Assembly: GCA_965230625.1 (NCBI GenBank) | Contig: CBDDLL010000002.1 | Span: forward strand, 1,612,001 to 1,676,000 | Origin: Saccharicrinis sp965230625 | GTDB lineage: Bacteria > Bacteroidota > Bacteroidia > Bacteroidales > Marinilabiliaceae | Length of the DNA: 64,000 nucleotides | Reading direction: 5' to 3' | Shown: positions 37,602 to 47,510 of the stretch, in pieces | How positions within the stretch are numbered: position 1 is the first letter of the stretch | How the letters are laid out: the number at the start of each line of letters is the position of its first letter | The notes under the pieces: generated by a model | What the model saw: only the letters and a program-made list of their open reading frames with translations | The model's database searches: none | What the model was told of the DNA's origin: nothing | Program-made: the position numbers and the translations under genes

Positions 37602-39956
37602 ATGAACACTGCAAAAAAAATATTTATTCTGGGCTTAACACTTCTTTTTTTCGAGCGTGTATCAGCAGAAAACGAGTCTCCGTCAGATAAAGGACTGATG
37701 GTGCTAAGCGGACATATTAAGGATGGTAATACTGGTGAGCTTTTAATTGGCGCAACCGTATATTTTAAAGATCTAAAAACGGGAACTATTTCTAACCTGT
37801 ACGGTTTTTATTCGTTTAGCGTAAAACCTGGCACATACAATGTCGACTTTGCTTATATGGGATACAAAACGGTTAGTAAAACAATCGAAATAAAAACCAA
37901 TACTACTTTAAACTTAGAATTATTTGAAGATAATGAAACAATTGAAGAGATTGTTATTACTTCTAAAAAGACCGATGCACATGTTAGAGATCCCCAAATG
38001 AGTGTGCAAAAACTACAAAACAAAGATATCAAAGCCATTCCTGCTCTAATGGGAGAAGTGGATGTTATTAAAGTACTTCAACTTATGCCTGGTGTACAAG
38101 CAACTAGCGAAGGTTCAAGTGGTTTTAGTGTTAGAGGAGGTAATCCCGATCAAAACTTAATATTACTTGACGAAGCTACTGTTTACAATTCTGGTCACTT
38201 ACTTGGATTCTTCTCGGTATTTAACAACGATGCTATTAAAGATGTAAAATTGTATAAAGGAGATATTCCGGCTGAATATGGAGGTAGACTTTCTTCATTA
38301 GTTGACGTAAGAATGAAAGATGGAAACAAGAAAAAGTTTTCGGGAACAGGTGGTATTGGCTTAATATCTTCGAGGCTAACTTTAGAAGGACCAATTATTA
38401 AAGACAAAACATCCTTTATTTTAAGTGGTAGACGTACTTATGCCGACTTATTTTTACCTCTGTCATCAGATAAGGCTGTAAGAGATAACAAACTATTCTT
38501 TTATGATGTAAATGCAAAAGTAAATCACGAGATAAATAACAACAATCGCATTTACTTTAGTACATATGTTGGACGAGATGTTTTTAAAGAACAATTCTCC
38601 AAAATGGACTTTGGTAATCAAACGTATACTCTACGCTGGAACCATGTTTATAATCCAAAACTATTCTCTAACCTTACTTTTGTACATAGTAATTACGACT
38701 ATAGCTTAGGTACTACAGAAGCATCTTCAGGATTTAAATGGGTAAGTAAACTTAGAGATTATAGTGTAAAACTAGATTACAATTATTATTTAAATCCCGA
38801 AAATACTTTAGATTTTGGTTTTCAATCCACCCTTCACGATATTACTCCGGGTATTGCATTTGGTACTGGAGAAAATCCAATTTACAACAGAACAACCGTA
38901 CCTGATGCACATGCCCTGGAACATGCAATATATCTTGGAAATACGCACAAAATAGGATCTCGGCTTAACTTTAGATATGGTATCAGGTTCTCAGCTTTCC
39001 AAAACATTGGTACTGGTACAATCTATGATTTTGATGAAGATTATAATGCTATTGAAAAAAAGGAATACAAATCGGGAGATATATTTAATACATATAGCGG
39101 ACTTGAACCTCGATTAGGTTTATCATACATGCTTACTGAGTCAACATCAATTAAAGGAAGTTATGCTCGCACCCGTCAATATATGCATTTAGCAAGCAAT
39201 TCAACTTCAGGTACTCCATTAGATGTATGGTTCCTTTCTTCGCCAAATATTAAACCTCAAATCAGCGACCAATTTTCGGCAGGATATTTTAGAAACTTCT
39301 TAGGCAATAGTTTAGAAGCATCTGCTGAAGTTTTCTACAAAGACATGCAGAATACCATTGATTTTAAAGATCATCCTAATTTACTGTTAAACGACAAACT
39401 TGAAGGAGAATTAAGGGTAGGAAAATCATGGGCTTATGGTGCAGAATTTTTAGTAAAAGTTAATAAAGAAAAATTTAATGGTTGGGTAAGTTATACTTTT
39501 AGTAGATCCTGGCGAAAAATTCCAGGAATTGCTAATGGAAAGAAATATCTTTCGCCGTATAATCACGATCATGATATTGCTATTGTTTTAAATCATAAAG
39601 TAAGTAAAAGAGGTCAACTTAGTATGAATTGGGTATACACAAGCGGAGCACCTTTTACAAAACCTACAGGACGAATGTTTGTAGGTGGAGATGTAATACC
39701 TATTTACACCTCGCGAAATAAGGAAAACATGCCCGATTATCACAGAATGGACATATCGTATACTTTAAAACAAAAAAATAAAAAACAACGAAAATGGGAA
39801 GGTGAGTGGAACTTTGCTGTATATAACATTTATGGTAGAAAAAATGCCTGGTCTATCTTTTTTGATCAGGATGATAACAATGCTTATAAGCTTACACCAA
39901 AGAAAACATATCTATTTCAATTTATACCTTCGATAACCTATAACTTTAAATTTTAA
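37602..39956 (+). CDS. TonB-dependent outer-membrane receptor with carboxypeptidase-like domain
   Basis: A 784-residue receptor. Signal peptide (KIFILGLTLLFFERVSA), CarboxypepD_reg-like domain (~residues 33-115, GHIKDGNTGELLIGATVYFK), then the plug (~120-235: VDVIKVLQLMPGVQATSEG, SSGFSVRGGNPDQNLILLDE, GDIPAEYGGRLSSLVDVRMK) and a 22-strand-type barrel ending in YLFQFIPSITYNFKF, with the terminal aromatic residue expected for barrel insertion. It takes up an unknown ligand using TonB energy. The DUF4249 lipoprotein starts 3 bases later, a standard pairing in this phylum. Confidence 0.93.
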   Translation: MNTAKKIFILGLTLLFFERVSAENESPSDKGLMVLSGHIKDGNTGELLIGATVYFKDLKTGTISNLYGFYSFSVKPGTYNVDFAYMGYKTVSKTIEIKTNTTLNLELFEDNETIEEIVITSKKTDAHVRDPQMSVQKLQNKDIKAIPALMGEVDVIKVLQLMPGVQATSEGSSGFSVRGGNPDQNLILLDEATVYNSGHLLGFFSVFNNDAIKDVKLYKGDIPAEYGGRLSSLVDVRMKDGNKKKFSGTGGIGLISSRLTLEGPIIKDKTSFILSGRRTYADLFLPLSSDKAVRDNKLFFYDVNAKVNHEINNNNRIYFSTYVGRDVFKEQFSKMDFGNQTYTLRWNHVYNPKLFSNLTFVHSNYDYSLGTTEASSGFKWVSKLRDYSVKLDYNYYLNPENTLDFGFQSTLHDITPGIAFGTGENPIYNRTTVPDAHALEHAIYLGNTHKIGSRLNFRYGIRFSAFQNIGTGTIYDFDEDYNAIEKKEYKSGDIFNTYSGLEPRLGLSYMLTESTSIKGSYARTRQYMHLASNSTSGTPLDVWFLSSPNIKPQISDQFSAGYFRNFLGNSLEASAEVFYKDMQNTIDFKDHPNLLLNDKLEGELRVGKSWAYGAEFLVKVNKEKFNGWVSYTFSRSWRKIPGIANGKKYLSPYNHDHDIAIVLNHKVSKRGQLSMNWVYTSGAPFTKPTGRMFVGGDVIPIYTSRNKENMPDYHRMDISYTLKQKNKKQRKWEGEWNFAVYNIYGRKNAWSIFFDQDDNNAYKLTPKKTYLFQFIPSITYNFKF

Positions 39957-39959
39957 AAT

Positions 39960-40862
39960 ATGAACAAGAAGAATTTCATTCAATATATAGTTAGTACACT
40001 AATCATCTTGGTAATATTCTCGGGATGTACCGAATCCATTGATATGGATTTTAAATCAGAAGAACCTCAACTTGTTGTAGATGGTTTTTTAACCGATCAG
40101 GAAAAGAATCACTTTGTTATCCTAACTAAAACAACTGATTTTTTGCTAAATGAAGAACCTCCTGCAGTTTCTGGAGCAATCATTAGCATTACAGACGGTG
40201 AAAACGAAATTATTTTAAATGAACTGGAAGAATATCCTGGTTTCTATCTAATTCCTGCAACTTATAGAGGTGTACATGGAAAAACATATACATTAAATAT
40301 TTCGGGTGTTGATATTAATGAAGATGGTACAGAAGAAACATATCAGGCATCAAATAAAATGGCTCTTCCATTAGAACTTAATTCTATTAATTTAGAATGG
40401 AGCCTGGCTCAAGGAGAAAAATCGTGGCATATAGAAATAAATGCTAAAGAAAGAGAAGAAACAAAAGATTTCTATGCCTTTGCTGCTCATTTAAACGACG
40501 ATTTAATCGACGACCAAATATCTGAACTTGAATACTTTGAAGACAAGTATTTTAACGGCAATAATCTTGTTGATTGGTGGGCTCAAAGTATTGTTGAAGA
40601 AGAAAGTGACGGCGAAGTTACTGAATATATACTAGAAGTTGGCGATTGGGTGATTCTTGATGTATATTCCATAAACGAAGATTTCTATGATTTTATACAT
40701 GCTGTAAACGAAGAAACAGGAATAAAAATCCCATTATTTAGTGGGCCTCCTGCGAATGTACCTACTAATATTAGTAATAATGCAAGAGGTTTTTTTAGAG
40801 TTTATTCAGTTTCAACAGATTCTATTCAAGTAACCCAGGAAATTTTAAATCAACGCAACTAA
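39960..40862 (+). CDS. DUF4249 family lipoprotein
   Basis: A 300-residue lipoprotein with lipobox cysteine in LVIFSGCTES. The DUF4249 signatures are QLVVDGFLTDQEKNHFVILTK near the N-terminus and an Ig-like strand pattern (GAIISITDGENEIILNE). It is co-transcribed with the TonB receptor and is presumably its surface- or periplasm-facing partner; the ligand is unknown. Confidence 0.88.
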   Translation: MNKKNFIQYIVSTLIILVIFSGCTESIDMDFKSEEPQLVVDGFLTDQEKNHFVILTKTTDFLLNEEPPAVSGAIISITDGENEIILNELEEYPGFYLIPATYRGVHGKTYTLNISGVDINEDGTEETYQASNKMALPLELNSINLEWSLAQGEKSWHIEINAKEREETKDFYAFAAHLNDDLIDDQISELEYFEDKYFNGNNLVDWWAQSIVEEESDGEVTEYILEVGDWVILDVYSINEDFYDFIHAVNEETGIKIPLFSGPPANVPTNISNNARGFFRVYSVSTDSIQVTQEILNQRN

Positions 40863-40890
40863 TTTCCACATATATTTCCATTACAAAGTA

Positions 40891-40932
40891 AAAGCCGGAA
40901 TGCAATTTCATAAAAAGCATTTCGGCTTTTTA
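40891..40932 (+). terminator. Terminator after the TonB/DUF4249 operon
   Basis: 13-bp arms AAAGCCGGAATGC (40891-40903) and GCATTTCGGCTTT (40918-40930) with one G-U pair, followed by TT. Confidence 0.7.
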
Positions 40933-41014
40933 GGTTAATAACTTTATGGATGGATGACTTTTTATGGAAGGAAACCTTAAGGTAAAAAATGCCTTTATAA
41001 ATTAAAATGATTAA

Positions 41015-41039
41015 CAGGGAAGTTACTGTAACCTCCCTG
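41015..41039 (-). terminator. Hairpin at the end of the CPBP gene
   Basis: CAGGGAAGTTAC (41015-41026) / GTAACCTCCCTG (41028-41039) is a near-perfect 12-bp stem 18 bases past the stop codon. The T run on the minus strand is weak, so termination efficiency is uncertain. Confidence 0.5.
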
Positions 41040-41056
41040 CAAACCAAATATTGTTT

Positions 41057-41860
41057 CTACTCTTTTACAACATCAAATTTCTTAAAGTCTTTTTTTAACA
41101 ACCAAAAACATATAAGAAAAACAATTATTCCACCTGAAATAATCAAGCTTGCATTTAACACTCCTCCATAAGATTCCACAAATGTTTTCTCTAATTCCTC
41201 TTCTAAACTTACAAATTGTGTACTTACAAATGCAACTAAATTATTAACAAAGTGAACCAATATACAAAGTGACAGATTATTAGTTTTATAATACACCCAT
41301 CCCATAAATAACCCAATACCAAAAGCTGCAATAAATTGCCAGGGATTTAAGTGAACTATTCCAAAAAGAAGACTGGAAATAAAGATAGATTTTGCTGGTG
41401 TATACCTCTTTAATAATCCATCTAAGATAACACCTCTAAAAATAAGCTCCTCAAATACAGGTGCAGCAATAACCATGGTCATAAAAGCAAAAACACCTTT
41501 CATCTCTCCCATTTCTAAAAATACTCTTTTAAAAAAATCAGGTATAGGTATTAAACTTGTTATGGGAGACAATACACCCAGTTGAAGCCCTATTACCCCA
41601 ACTCCAACAATTATGGCTATTTTAGGAGATATAGCTCTAATATTATAATTTGATATATCTGTTTCTTTCTTACGAATATAATGCGCAAATAAAAAAGAGG
41701 CTGACATTGTAATTACATAATAAACTAAAAGCGTAAGTTCTTTACCTATTAAATCACTGAGGTATAGTTGTACCGGTGAAAAAACAATCATAGATAAAAT
41801 AACTACTCCCATAATCCCCCAGCTCTGAATAATACTGGGATAGGCTCTTTGCTGCAACAT
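41057..41860 (-). CDS. CPBP family intramembrane glutamic protease
   Basis: A 267-residue polytopic membrane protein with about eight hydrophobic segments. The ABI/CPBP motifs are present: EELIFRG (Glu137, Glu138, Arg142), a histidine in FGIVHLNPWQF (~170) and LVHFVNNLVAF (~203). These residues form the active site of Rce1-type proteases. The substrate is unknown. It is a single gene, divergent from the subtilase gene across 228 bases. Confidence 0.9.
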   Translation of the reverse strand: MLQQRAYPSIIQSWGIMGVVILSMIVFSPVQLYLSDLIGKELTLLVYYVITMSASFLFAHYIRKKETDISNYNIRAISPKIAIIVGVGVIGLQLGVLSPITSLIPIPDFFKRVFLEMGEMKGVFAFMTMVIAAPVFEELIFRGVILDGLLKRYTPAKSIFISSLLFGIVHLNPWQFIAAFGIGLFMGWVYYKTNNLSLCILVHFVNNLVAFVSTQFVSLEEELEKTFVESYGGVLNASLIISGGIIVFLICFWLLKKDFKKFDVVKE

Positions 41861-42088
41861 AAGTATATTTTTAATTGAATGACCAAATGTAACTATAATA
41901 TAGCAACTAATAGAGAGTTCATAAAGTAGTAAAGAGGAAAGTTAAAAGATGAGCCAAATAAAATATCAGCTTAGAACACTAAATAAGCACACTTAAGTAT
42001 TTATAATTTCTTTAAACTTTTCACCAAAGTACAGTTTCAGTTTTATACATTATGTTATCTTTATTACTTTTCGTTTTAATGTATTACT

Positions 42089-44722
42089 ATGCAGAGTATT
42101 TTTAAATCTAAAAGAAAAATTAATATAGTTTTTGCTATCCTTTTTTCAACTCTAACCTTTTCTCAAATTTCCTCTATTCCAAAAGAGTATAAACAAAAAA
42201 CATCTCCATTTTTGATTAAAAATACACTTAAGAGTACATCTATAGATTGCAGATTATTGGTTAAAGATATTTATGTATTCGAAAAGTGGGCTAAATGTAA
42301 TAAGATCAACTACTCAAAAACCAGAATTAAAAATGTAATTAATGTTACTGGAATAGATAAAACGAAACTCGCAAAACTGCTTAAAGAAGAAAATGTATTA
42401 TATATTGATCTCCCTGTTCGCAACCCTATTGACGAAAGATATATCGATTTATTGGACTTATCGGTTAACCAAGTGAACTCAGCTCACCATAAATATTCAA
42501 CAATAAAGGGTAGCAGCCTTACTGTTTCAGTCAAAGAAAAACCTTTTGATACTTTAGATATCGATTTGCGACATCGAATTCTTACTCCATCAAAAGGCAC
42601 AGGTAGTGTTTCCTCACATGCCACTATGATGGCCACAATTATTGCCGGAGGCGGAAATTCTGGAATAAAAGGATTAGGGGTGGCCCCTGAAGCAGCTGTT
42701 GTTACTTCCAGTTACGAAACTTTGCTACCTGATAATAATGATATCCTTATTCAGGAAAAAGTTTCAGTGCAGAATCATTCATATGGAGTAGGTTCAATTG
42801 AAAATTACTATGGAATTGAATCACAACTTTATGATGAGCAAAGCAATTCATTACCTCATCTTTTACATGTTTTCTCATCAGGTAATATTGGTAATAGCAC
42901 AAGTGATGTTGGGCCATATTCGAGTATTAACAACTATGCAAATCTTACGGGGCAGTTTAAGAGTTCGAAAAACTCGATATGTGTTGGAAGTGTTGATGCC
43001 TTTGGAAAGTTGCATGATTTAAGTAGCAGAGGCCCCACCCATGACGGCAGGATAAAACCTGAAATTGTTGCATATGGAGCAAATGGTACCTCCGATGCTG
43101 CTTCACTTGTAAGTGGTATTGGTATATTGATTCAGGATGCGTATAAACAAATACACAATATATTACCTCCATCATCTCTTGTTAAAGCAGCTCTCATAAA
43201 TAGTGCTACAGACATTGGAACAAAAGGGCCAGACTTTAGCTGTGGATTTGGGTTGGTAAGTGCCCATGATGCTATTAAATCAATTATCGATGGTAGATAC
43301 TTTTTAGGTAGTTTGAGTAAAGGACTGACAAAGATGTTCAATATTGAAGTGCCGGAAAATGTATCCAATGTAAAAGTTACTTTAGCCTGGAACGATCCCA
43401 ATGCTGAAGCAGGTGCAAATAAAGCTTTGGTAAACGATATCGACCTTGAATTAGTACATATTGCAACCGAAACAAAATATTACCCTTGGGTGCTAAATCA
43501 TCAACCTAACCTGGATTCTTTAATAAAACCTGCTAAAAGAAAAATTGATACATTAAATAATGTAGAACAAATAACCATTGAAAATCCAATTCCAGGAGTT
43601 TATGATATATACATCAATGGGAAAAAACTTAGTAAAAATAATCAACCCTTTAGTATTGTATATGAATTTGAAGAAGAAGGATTCTCATGGATTTATCCCC
43701 TATCATCAAATAAGCTCAATGCAGGAGAAGAGTTTGTTATGCGGTGGAGCTGGGCCGGTGAAAATAAGAAAATTAACATTGATTACAAGTCTATTGATGA
43801 TGACAAATGGATTAACATTGTAAACTCAATTGATGCTTCGCAAGAGAATTATGAATGGAAAACAAGTAATGAAAATTCTAAGATTAACTTTAGAATTAAA
43901 ACCGATGACTTAACATTTATTTCCGATACAATATTGGTTTCGCAAGCTTTAAAGTTAAAAGTTGGTTTCAATTGCGAAGATGAATTAATGTTATATTGGC
44001 CAAAAATAGATGGGATTAAAAACTACTCTTTATGGCAGCTAAAAGATATGTATCTTGAAAAAACTTTTCAAACATCAGACACAATTGTTGTGCTTGAAAA
44101 AGACCAATCCTTACCAAAGTACTTCGCAGTATCTCCAGTAATTAATAACACCGAAGGTATTAAAGGATATACCATAAACTACGAAAATCAAGGTACAGGT
44201 TGTTATATTAAGTCGTTTTACCCTATTAAAACGGTAACTGATAACATACAACTACAACTTAAATTAGGATCAACCTTTAATCTTAATTCATTGGTGCTCG
44301 AAAGGCTGGAAGATAATATCCCAATTGAGATACAAGAAATATCTCCTATACAAAGTATGAATATAGTACTTGAAGATAACGAACCTAAAAATAATAAAAA
44401 TGTATATCGCGTACGTATAAATAAAGAAATAGGAGCCCCTGAATATACTCATGAAGAAGCTGTATTTTTTTCTACACCAAACAATCTTTTTATTTATCCT
44501 AATCCTGCGATTAACACTGATAACCTAAACATAATCACCGCTAATGAATCAATTGATGCAACCATTTACAATACCTATGGTAAAAAGCTTAAGTTTTTTT
44601 CTGAAATAATTGGCCAAATAAAAACAATTGATATTTCCGATCTTCAATCGGGTTTATACATTCTTGAGGTAAAATATGGAGATGGTAAAAAGAACCAATC
44701 AAAAATAAATATTATCAGATGA
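42089..44722 (+). CDS. Subtilisin-like (S8) serine peptidase with T9SS sorting domain
   Basis: An 877-residue exported protease. Signal peptide (VFAILFSTLTFSQ), possible propeptide to ~residue 130, S8 domain ~140-400. The catalytic His177 is in SSHATMMATIIAGGG, the oxyanion Asn in VFSSGNIGNS, and Ser335 in GTSDAASLVSG. The usual catalytic-Asp motif D(S/T)G is not evident; the matching place reads KEKPFDTLDIDL, so Asp154, 157 or 159 may serve. A P-domain-like beta sandwich (~410-530) follows, then Fn3/Ig-like segments, then the T9SS type A domain (IYPNPAINTDNLNI to the end). Probably a surface or secreted protease. Confidence 0.86.
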   Translation: MQSIFKSKRKINIVFAILFSTLTFSQISSIPKEYKQKTSPFLIKNTLKSTSIDCRLLVKDIYVFEKWAKCNKINYSKTRIKNVINVTGIDKTKLAKLLKEENVLYIDLPVRNPIDERYIDLLDLSVNQVNSAHHKYSTIKGSSLTVSVKEKPFDTLDIDLRHRILTPSKGTGSVSSHATMMATIIAGGGNSGIKGLGVAPEAAVVTSSYETLLPDNNDILIQEKVSVQNHSYGVGSIENYYGIESQLYDEQSNSLPHLLHVFSSGNIGNSTSDVGPYSSINNYANLTGQFKSSKNSICVGSVDAFGKLHDLSSRGPTHDGRIKPEIVAYGANGTSDAASLVSGIGILIQDAYKQIHNILPPSSLVKAALINSATDIGTKGPDFSCGFGLVSAHDAIKSIIDGRYFLGSLSKGLTKMFNIEVPENVSNVKVTLAWNDPNAEAGANKALVNDIDLELVHIATETKYYPWVLNHQPNLDSLIKPAKRKIDTLNNVEQITIENPIPGVYDIYINGKKLSKNNQPFSIVYEFEEEGFSWIYPLSSNKLNAGEEFVMRWSWAGENKKINIDYKSIDDDKWINIVNSIDASQENYEWKTSNENSKINFRIKTDDLTFISDTILVSQALKLKVGFNCEDELMLYWPKIDGIKNYSLWQLKDMYLEKTFQTSDTIVVLEKDQSLPKYFAVSPVINNTEGIKGYTINYENQGTGCYIKSFYPIKTVTDNIQLQLKLGSTFNLNSLVLERLEDNIPIEIQEISPIQSMNIVLEDNEPKNNKNVYRVRINKEIGAPEYTHEEAVFFSTPNNLFIYPNPAINTDNLNIITANESIDATIYNTYGKKLKFFSEIIGQIKTIDISDLQSGLYILEVKYGDGKKNQSKINIIR

Positions 44723-45033
44723 CAATAATTTATTTCCGAGTAGAGCGGTTCGTTACCTTATCGCTCCCTCACAGACCCGTACGAGCGGTTTTAATTATGA
44801 AAATTTACCTCTCTCCCCAATATGACCATAATTATATTAACATTGTGAAATTTGAAAATCTCACCAATGACTAATGAACTATTGAGATGATGGTTTTCTG
44901 TATTAAAAACACTGTGGACATGTATGAGCAGTTAAAAACTAAAAAAGTTTTCTGCAAGATGGAAGATAATTATTCAAAATATCAACTTTATAAATAGCCT
45001 TTGAACTACTAAGTTTTATTGCAAGTACTAATT
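44723..45033. other. Convergent intergenic region with possible mobile-element scar
   Basis: 44735-44805 is locally GC-richer (GAGCGGTTCGTTACC, CCTCACAGACCCGTACGAGC) and reminds me of the non-coding tails of group II intron or IS insertions. A 36-codon frame at 44888-44998 has no recognised product. No transposase or reverse transcriptase is present. Confidence 0.25.
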
Positions 45034-45059
45034 AAAAATGCCCGACAAATTGCCGGGCA
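45034..45059 (-). terminator. Terminator of the HEIGH-peptidase gene
   Basis: TGCCCG (45039-45044) / CGGGCA (45054-45059) stem with extra internal pairs; on the minus strand it is followed by TTTTT (plus 45034-45038). Confidence 0.75.
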
Positions 45060-45083
45060 CCGTATAATATAAATTACAAATTA

Positions 45084-45890
45084 TTAATACATTGCATCTA
45101 GTGCAATTTTATCATTAGCATTAAAAGGACGATCGCTACCATCAGAGCAAGAAAGCATCCAAGACAATGCATCAGGAGTCGTTGGAGTTCCTGGTATATG
45201 AACTGCACCAACATCACTTTGTCCTTCATCATCTGGAGATCCACCACAACTATACGATCTATCCATATAGTCTGTATGTCTGAAACCAATACAGTGCCCT
45301 ATTTCATGAGCTAAAACTGTAGCTAAATAACCTTGGTTAGCATTTCTAAATGCCGAAGTGCTCATTTGAATTGAGTTATGAGGATCTCCGTCACCTGTAG
45401 GGAAACCTGCTGAGCCTAAAACACCAAAGAAACCCCACCACCATGGACCTGCTGAGATATGGATATCTCCATTAGAACTAGTACGGTCAAATGAAATTTC
45501 TAAACCTTCAGCATTGTAACGAGCTAGTGCCTCATCAAGCGCAGGCCCAAAATTATCTGGCAAACTACCCGAAAGCGAAACAGTAATAACTCTTGGTAAA
45601 TCCGTAATAGTAATAGTGGTTCTATACTGTTCTTCCGAAGCAATACGCATAGTTAAGCCACCAATGCCATTTTCAAGTTGCTCATCTGTGAGCTCAATGT
45701 CACCTTCAACAAGGTAACCATTATCAGTTTTGATAACATCTTTTGTGCTGAATCCTAAATCAGAGATCTTAGCTAAAACTTCCAGATCTACTAGTTTTCT
45801 TTCTTCAACAGCATTTTCAGATTTCTCTGAACAAGCACTAATAAATAGTGCTAACGCCAAAATTGGCATGAACAATGATTTTGTTTTCAT
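45084..45890 (-). CDS. HEIGH-type zinc metalloprotease lipoprotein (M57-like)
   Basis: A 268-residue lipoprotein: lipobox ALFISAC with Cys20. The zinc site is VLAHEIGHCIGFRH (about residues 188-201), the HExxHxxGxxH metzincin pattern, followed by a conserved downstream DYMDRSYSCGG. The catalytic domain starts around residue 100 (ITVSLSGSLPDNFGPALDEA). It matches the dual-action HEIGH metallopeptidase family. It probably acts in the periplasm or at the outer membrane; the substrate is unknown. Single gene with its own terminator. Confidence 0.87.
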   Translation of the reverse strand: MKTKSLFMPILALALFISACSEKSENAVEERKLVDLEVLAKISDLGFSTKDVIKTDNGYLVEGDIELTDEQLENGIGGLTMRIASEEQYRTTITITDLPRVITVSLSGSLPDNFGPALDEALARYNAEGLEISFDRTSSNGDIHISAGPWWWGFFGVLGSAGFPTGDGDPHNSIQMSTSAFRNANQGYLATVLAHEIGHCIGFRHTDYMDRSYSCGGSPDDEGQSDVGAVHIPGTPTTPDALSWMLSCSDGSDRPFNANDKIALDAMY

Positions 45891-46423
45891 TTTAAAAAAA
45901 GGTTTTTGGGTTATTAATTAAATATATATTATACATATCTAATATAGTCATATATTTTAAAGGTAAATAATTTTTACATAACTTTTTTCTTGTAGTAAGT
46001 ATTTTTTTAGGGGTATAACTACAAATTAATTATAAATCCTATCAATAATCAATCTATAACTATACTATTACTAATTTTAATCTTTTATTATTTTCTAAGC
46101 TTATTTTTGAGTTATTTGTAATTTTTAACGACCTATTATGATTTAACTGTATAATTTATTCTTATATATATTTTAGGTAAGATATTATTGCAAGTAAATG
46201 ATAAAAAAGCTTCTTTTAGAATAGATTCTTATGTTTTGTATCAGAACATATCTCTTGCATATTCGAGATACATTTCAAAAACCTTTTTCAATAATTGAAT
46301 ATATTCATAACAGTAACTATACATACAATACTATATCCTGGTTTTACTTAATCGATATAAATGGTAGTATTATATTCTGCCACTGTTGATTGACTTTGGA
46401 GCTCTTAATTAGTCTATATAAAT
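45891..46423. other. Very AT-rich intergenic region
   Basis: Upstream of the HEIGH-peptidase gene and beyond the end of the cytochrome operon. No frame with family likeness and no clear repeats were seen. It presumably includes the peptidase promoter. Confidence 0.4.
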
Positions 46424-46457
46424 AAAAACACCCCTTAGAAACAAATCTAAAGGGTGT
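46424..46457 (-). terminator. Terminator of the cytochrome/YceI operon
   Basis: ACACCCCTTAGA (46428-46439) / TCTAAAGGGTGT (46446-46457). On the minus strand the one imperfect position becomes a G-U pair, and the stem is followed by a T run (plus A run at 46424-46428). Confidence 0.75.
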
Positions 46458-46478
46458 GTAAATAAAGTTAACTTAAAA

Positions 46479-47030
46479 CTAATCGTTAACAAATAAATAA
46501 TCGTTTCCTCCTGCTTTAGCATGACAACCAATGCAATTATTCATTTTTCCTCTTCCTTCTGCATTTACAGCAGGTAAATTACCAAAAGGTTGAGTCCCAT
46601 AATCATTAGTTGCATCAAAAGGAATCATCATATATTCCCAATCTCCATTATCCGAATCGTAACCTGGTTCTCTCTTAACCATTGCAAAAGCTACCTGCAG
46701 GTCACCCAAACTATTATCTTCCTTTTTAGCATGAGTTTTTTTAGTTACAATTGTACCTGGTTGAATTGTTCCACTTAAATTATTTAGTGAAGCATAAATT
46801 CGCCTTATCGTTGCATCTGTGGGTTCAGATGTTCCATTATGAGGAATATCAACATCTCTACTTCCACCAGTTACTTCCATTAAAAAATTGTCAGCATTGT
46901 TGAGCTGCGTTTGAGTAATAAGGATTTCATCAGGTCCATCATCATCATCGTCGTCATCGGAACATGCGACGAAAGTAAACAAGACTAAGATCATTGCCGT
47001 CACTTTAAAAAAATCATAAGTTGTCTTCAT
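46479..47030 (-). CDS. Cytochrome P460-like haem lipoprotein
   Basis: A 183-residue lipoprotein (lipobox LFTFVAC followed by an aspartate run). The C-terminal part carries one c-type haem motif in NNCIGCHAKAGGNDYLF, the end typical of cytochrome P460-family proteins, after VAFAMVKREPGYDSDNGDWEY. Characterised P460 enzymes oxidise hydroxylamine; many relatives have no known activity and the cross-linking lysine cannot be confirmed here. It is the last gene of a five-gene minus-strand operon, 39 bases after the OB-fold protein. Confidence 0.77.
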   Translation of the reverse strand: MKTTYDFFKVTAMILVLFTFVACSDDDDDDDGPDEILITQTQLNNADNFLMEVTGGSRDVDIPHNGTSEPTDATIRRIYASLNNLSGTIQPGTIVTKKTHAKKEDNSLGDLQVAFAMVKREPGYDSDNGDWEYMMIPFDATNDYGTQPFGNLPAVNAEGRGKMNNCIGCHAKAGGNDYLFVND

Positions 47031-47069
47031 GTTTTAAAATTTAAAGGTTAAATAAATAAGAAGAGAGTG

Positions 47070-47498
47070 TTATTGAATAACAAAGGAGCACTTTGATAAA
47101 CGTACATCAGTTAGGAAACCGTCGCAACGGCCTTTTATTTTAACTGTAGATTTATTCTCAGAATTATCAAAAAGAGATTGATTTTTAAATACATATACAG
47201 AGTCAAATGTACAGGACACACCCATCATTTCATCTATTAAAGCAATAGTGATAGATCCATTAGGATTTGATTGAATAGTTACAATCTCACCATCAACTTC
47301 CAATACTTTTGATAAGAATTTATTATTAGCTACAGTTTCGTCCTTTTCAAAAGCACTATAAAGTTCCTGTGCGTTAATACTAATATCTGCTTTTGCCTTT
47401 GCATAATTTTTGTGAGGTTTATTGTATTGTAGATAACCTCCAACTGCTCCACCAATTGCTATTACAAGCAGAAGTAAAAAAATGTTTTTCCTTTTCAT
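47070..47498 (-). CDS. OB-fold (tRNA_anti-like) membrane-anchored protein
   Basis: A 142-residue protein with an N-terminal membrane anchor or uncleaved signal (IFLLLLVIAIGGAVGGYL). Residues ~40-140 form an OB-fold of the tRNA_anti-like family (LYSAFEKDETVANNKFLSKV, VLEVDGEIVTIQSNP, VKIKGRCDGFLTDV). Family members of this type in Bacteroidota sit in the cell envelope and are not known to bind tRNA. It is fourth in the operon, 12 bases after yceI. Confidence 0.78.
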   Translation of the reverse strand: MKRKNIFLLLLVIAIGGAVGGYLQYNKPHKNYAKAKADISINAQELYSAFEKDETVANNKFLSKVLEVDGEIVTIQSNPNGSITIALIDEMMGVSCTFDSVYVFKNQSLFDNSENKSTVKIKGRCDGFLTDVRLSKCSFVIQ

Positions 47499-47510
47499 AA
47501 CGGTTAGTAT

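Noticed and set aside
44888..44998. 36-codon frame starting ATGATGGTTTTC
   Set aside because: No recognisable product, no ribosome site, and located in a suspected scar.
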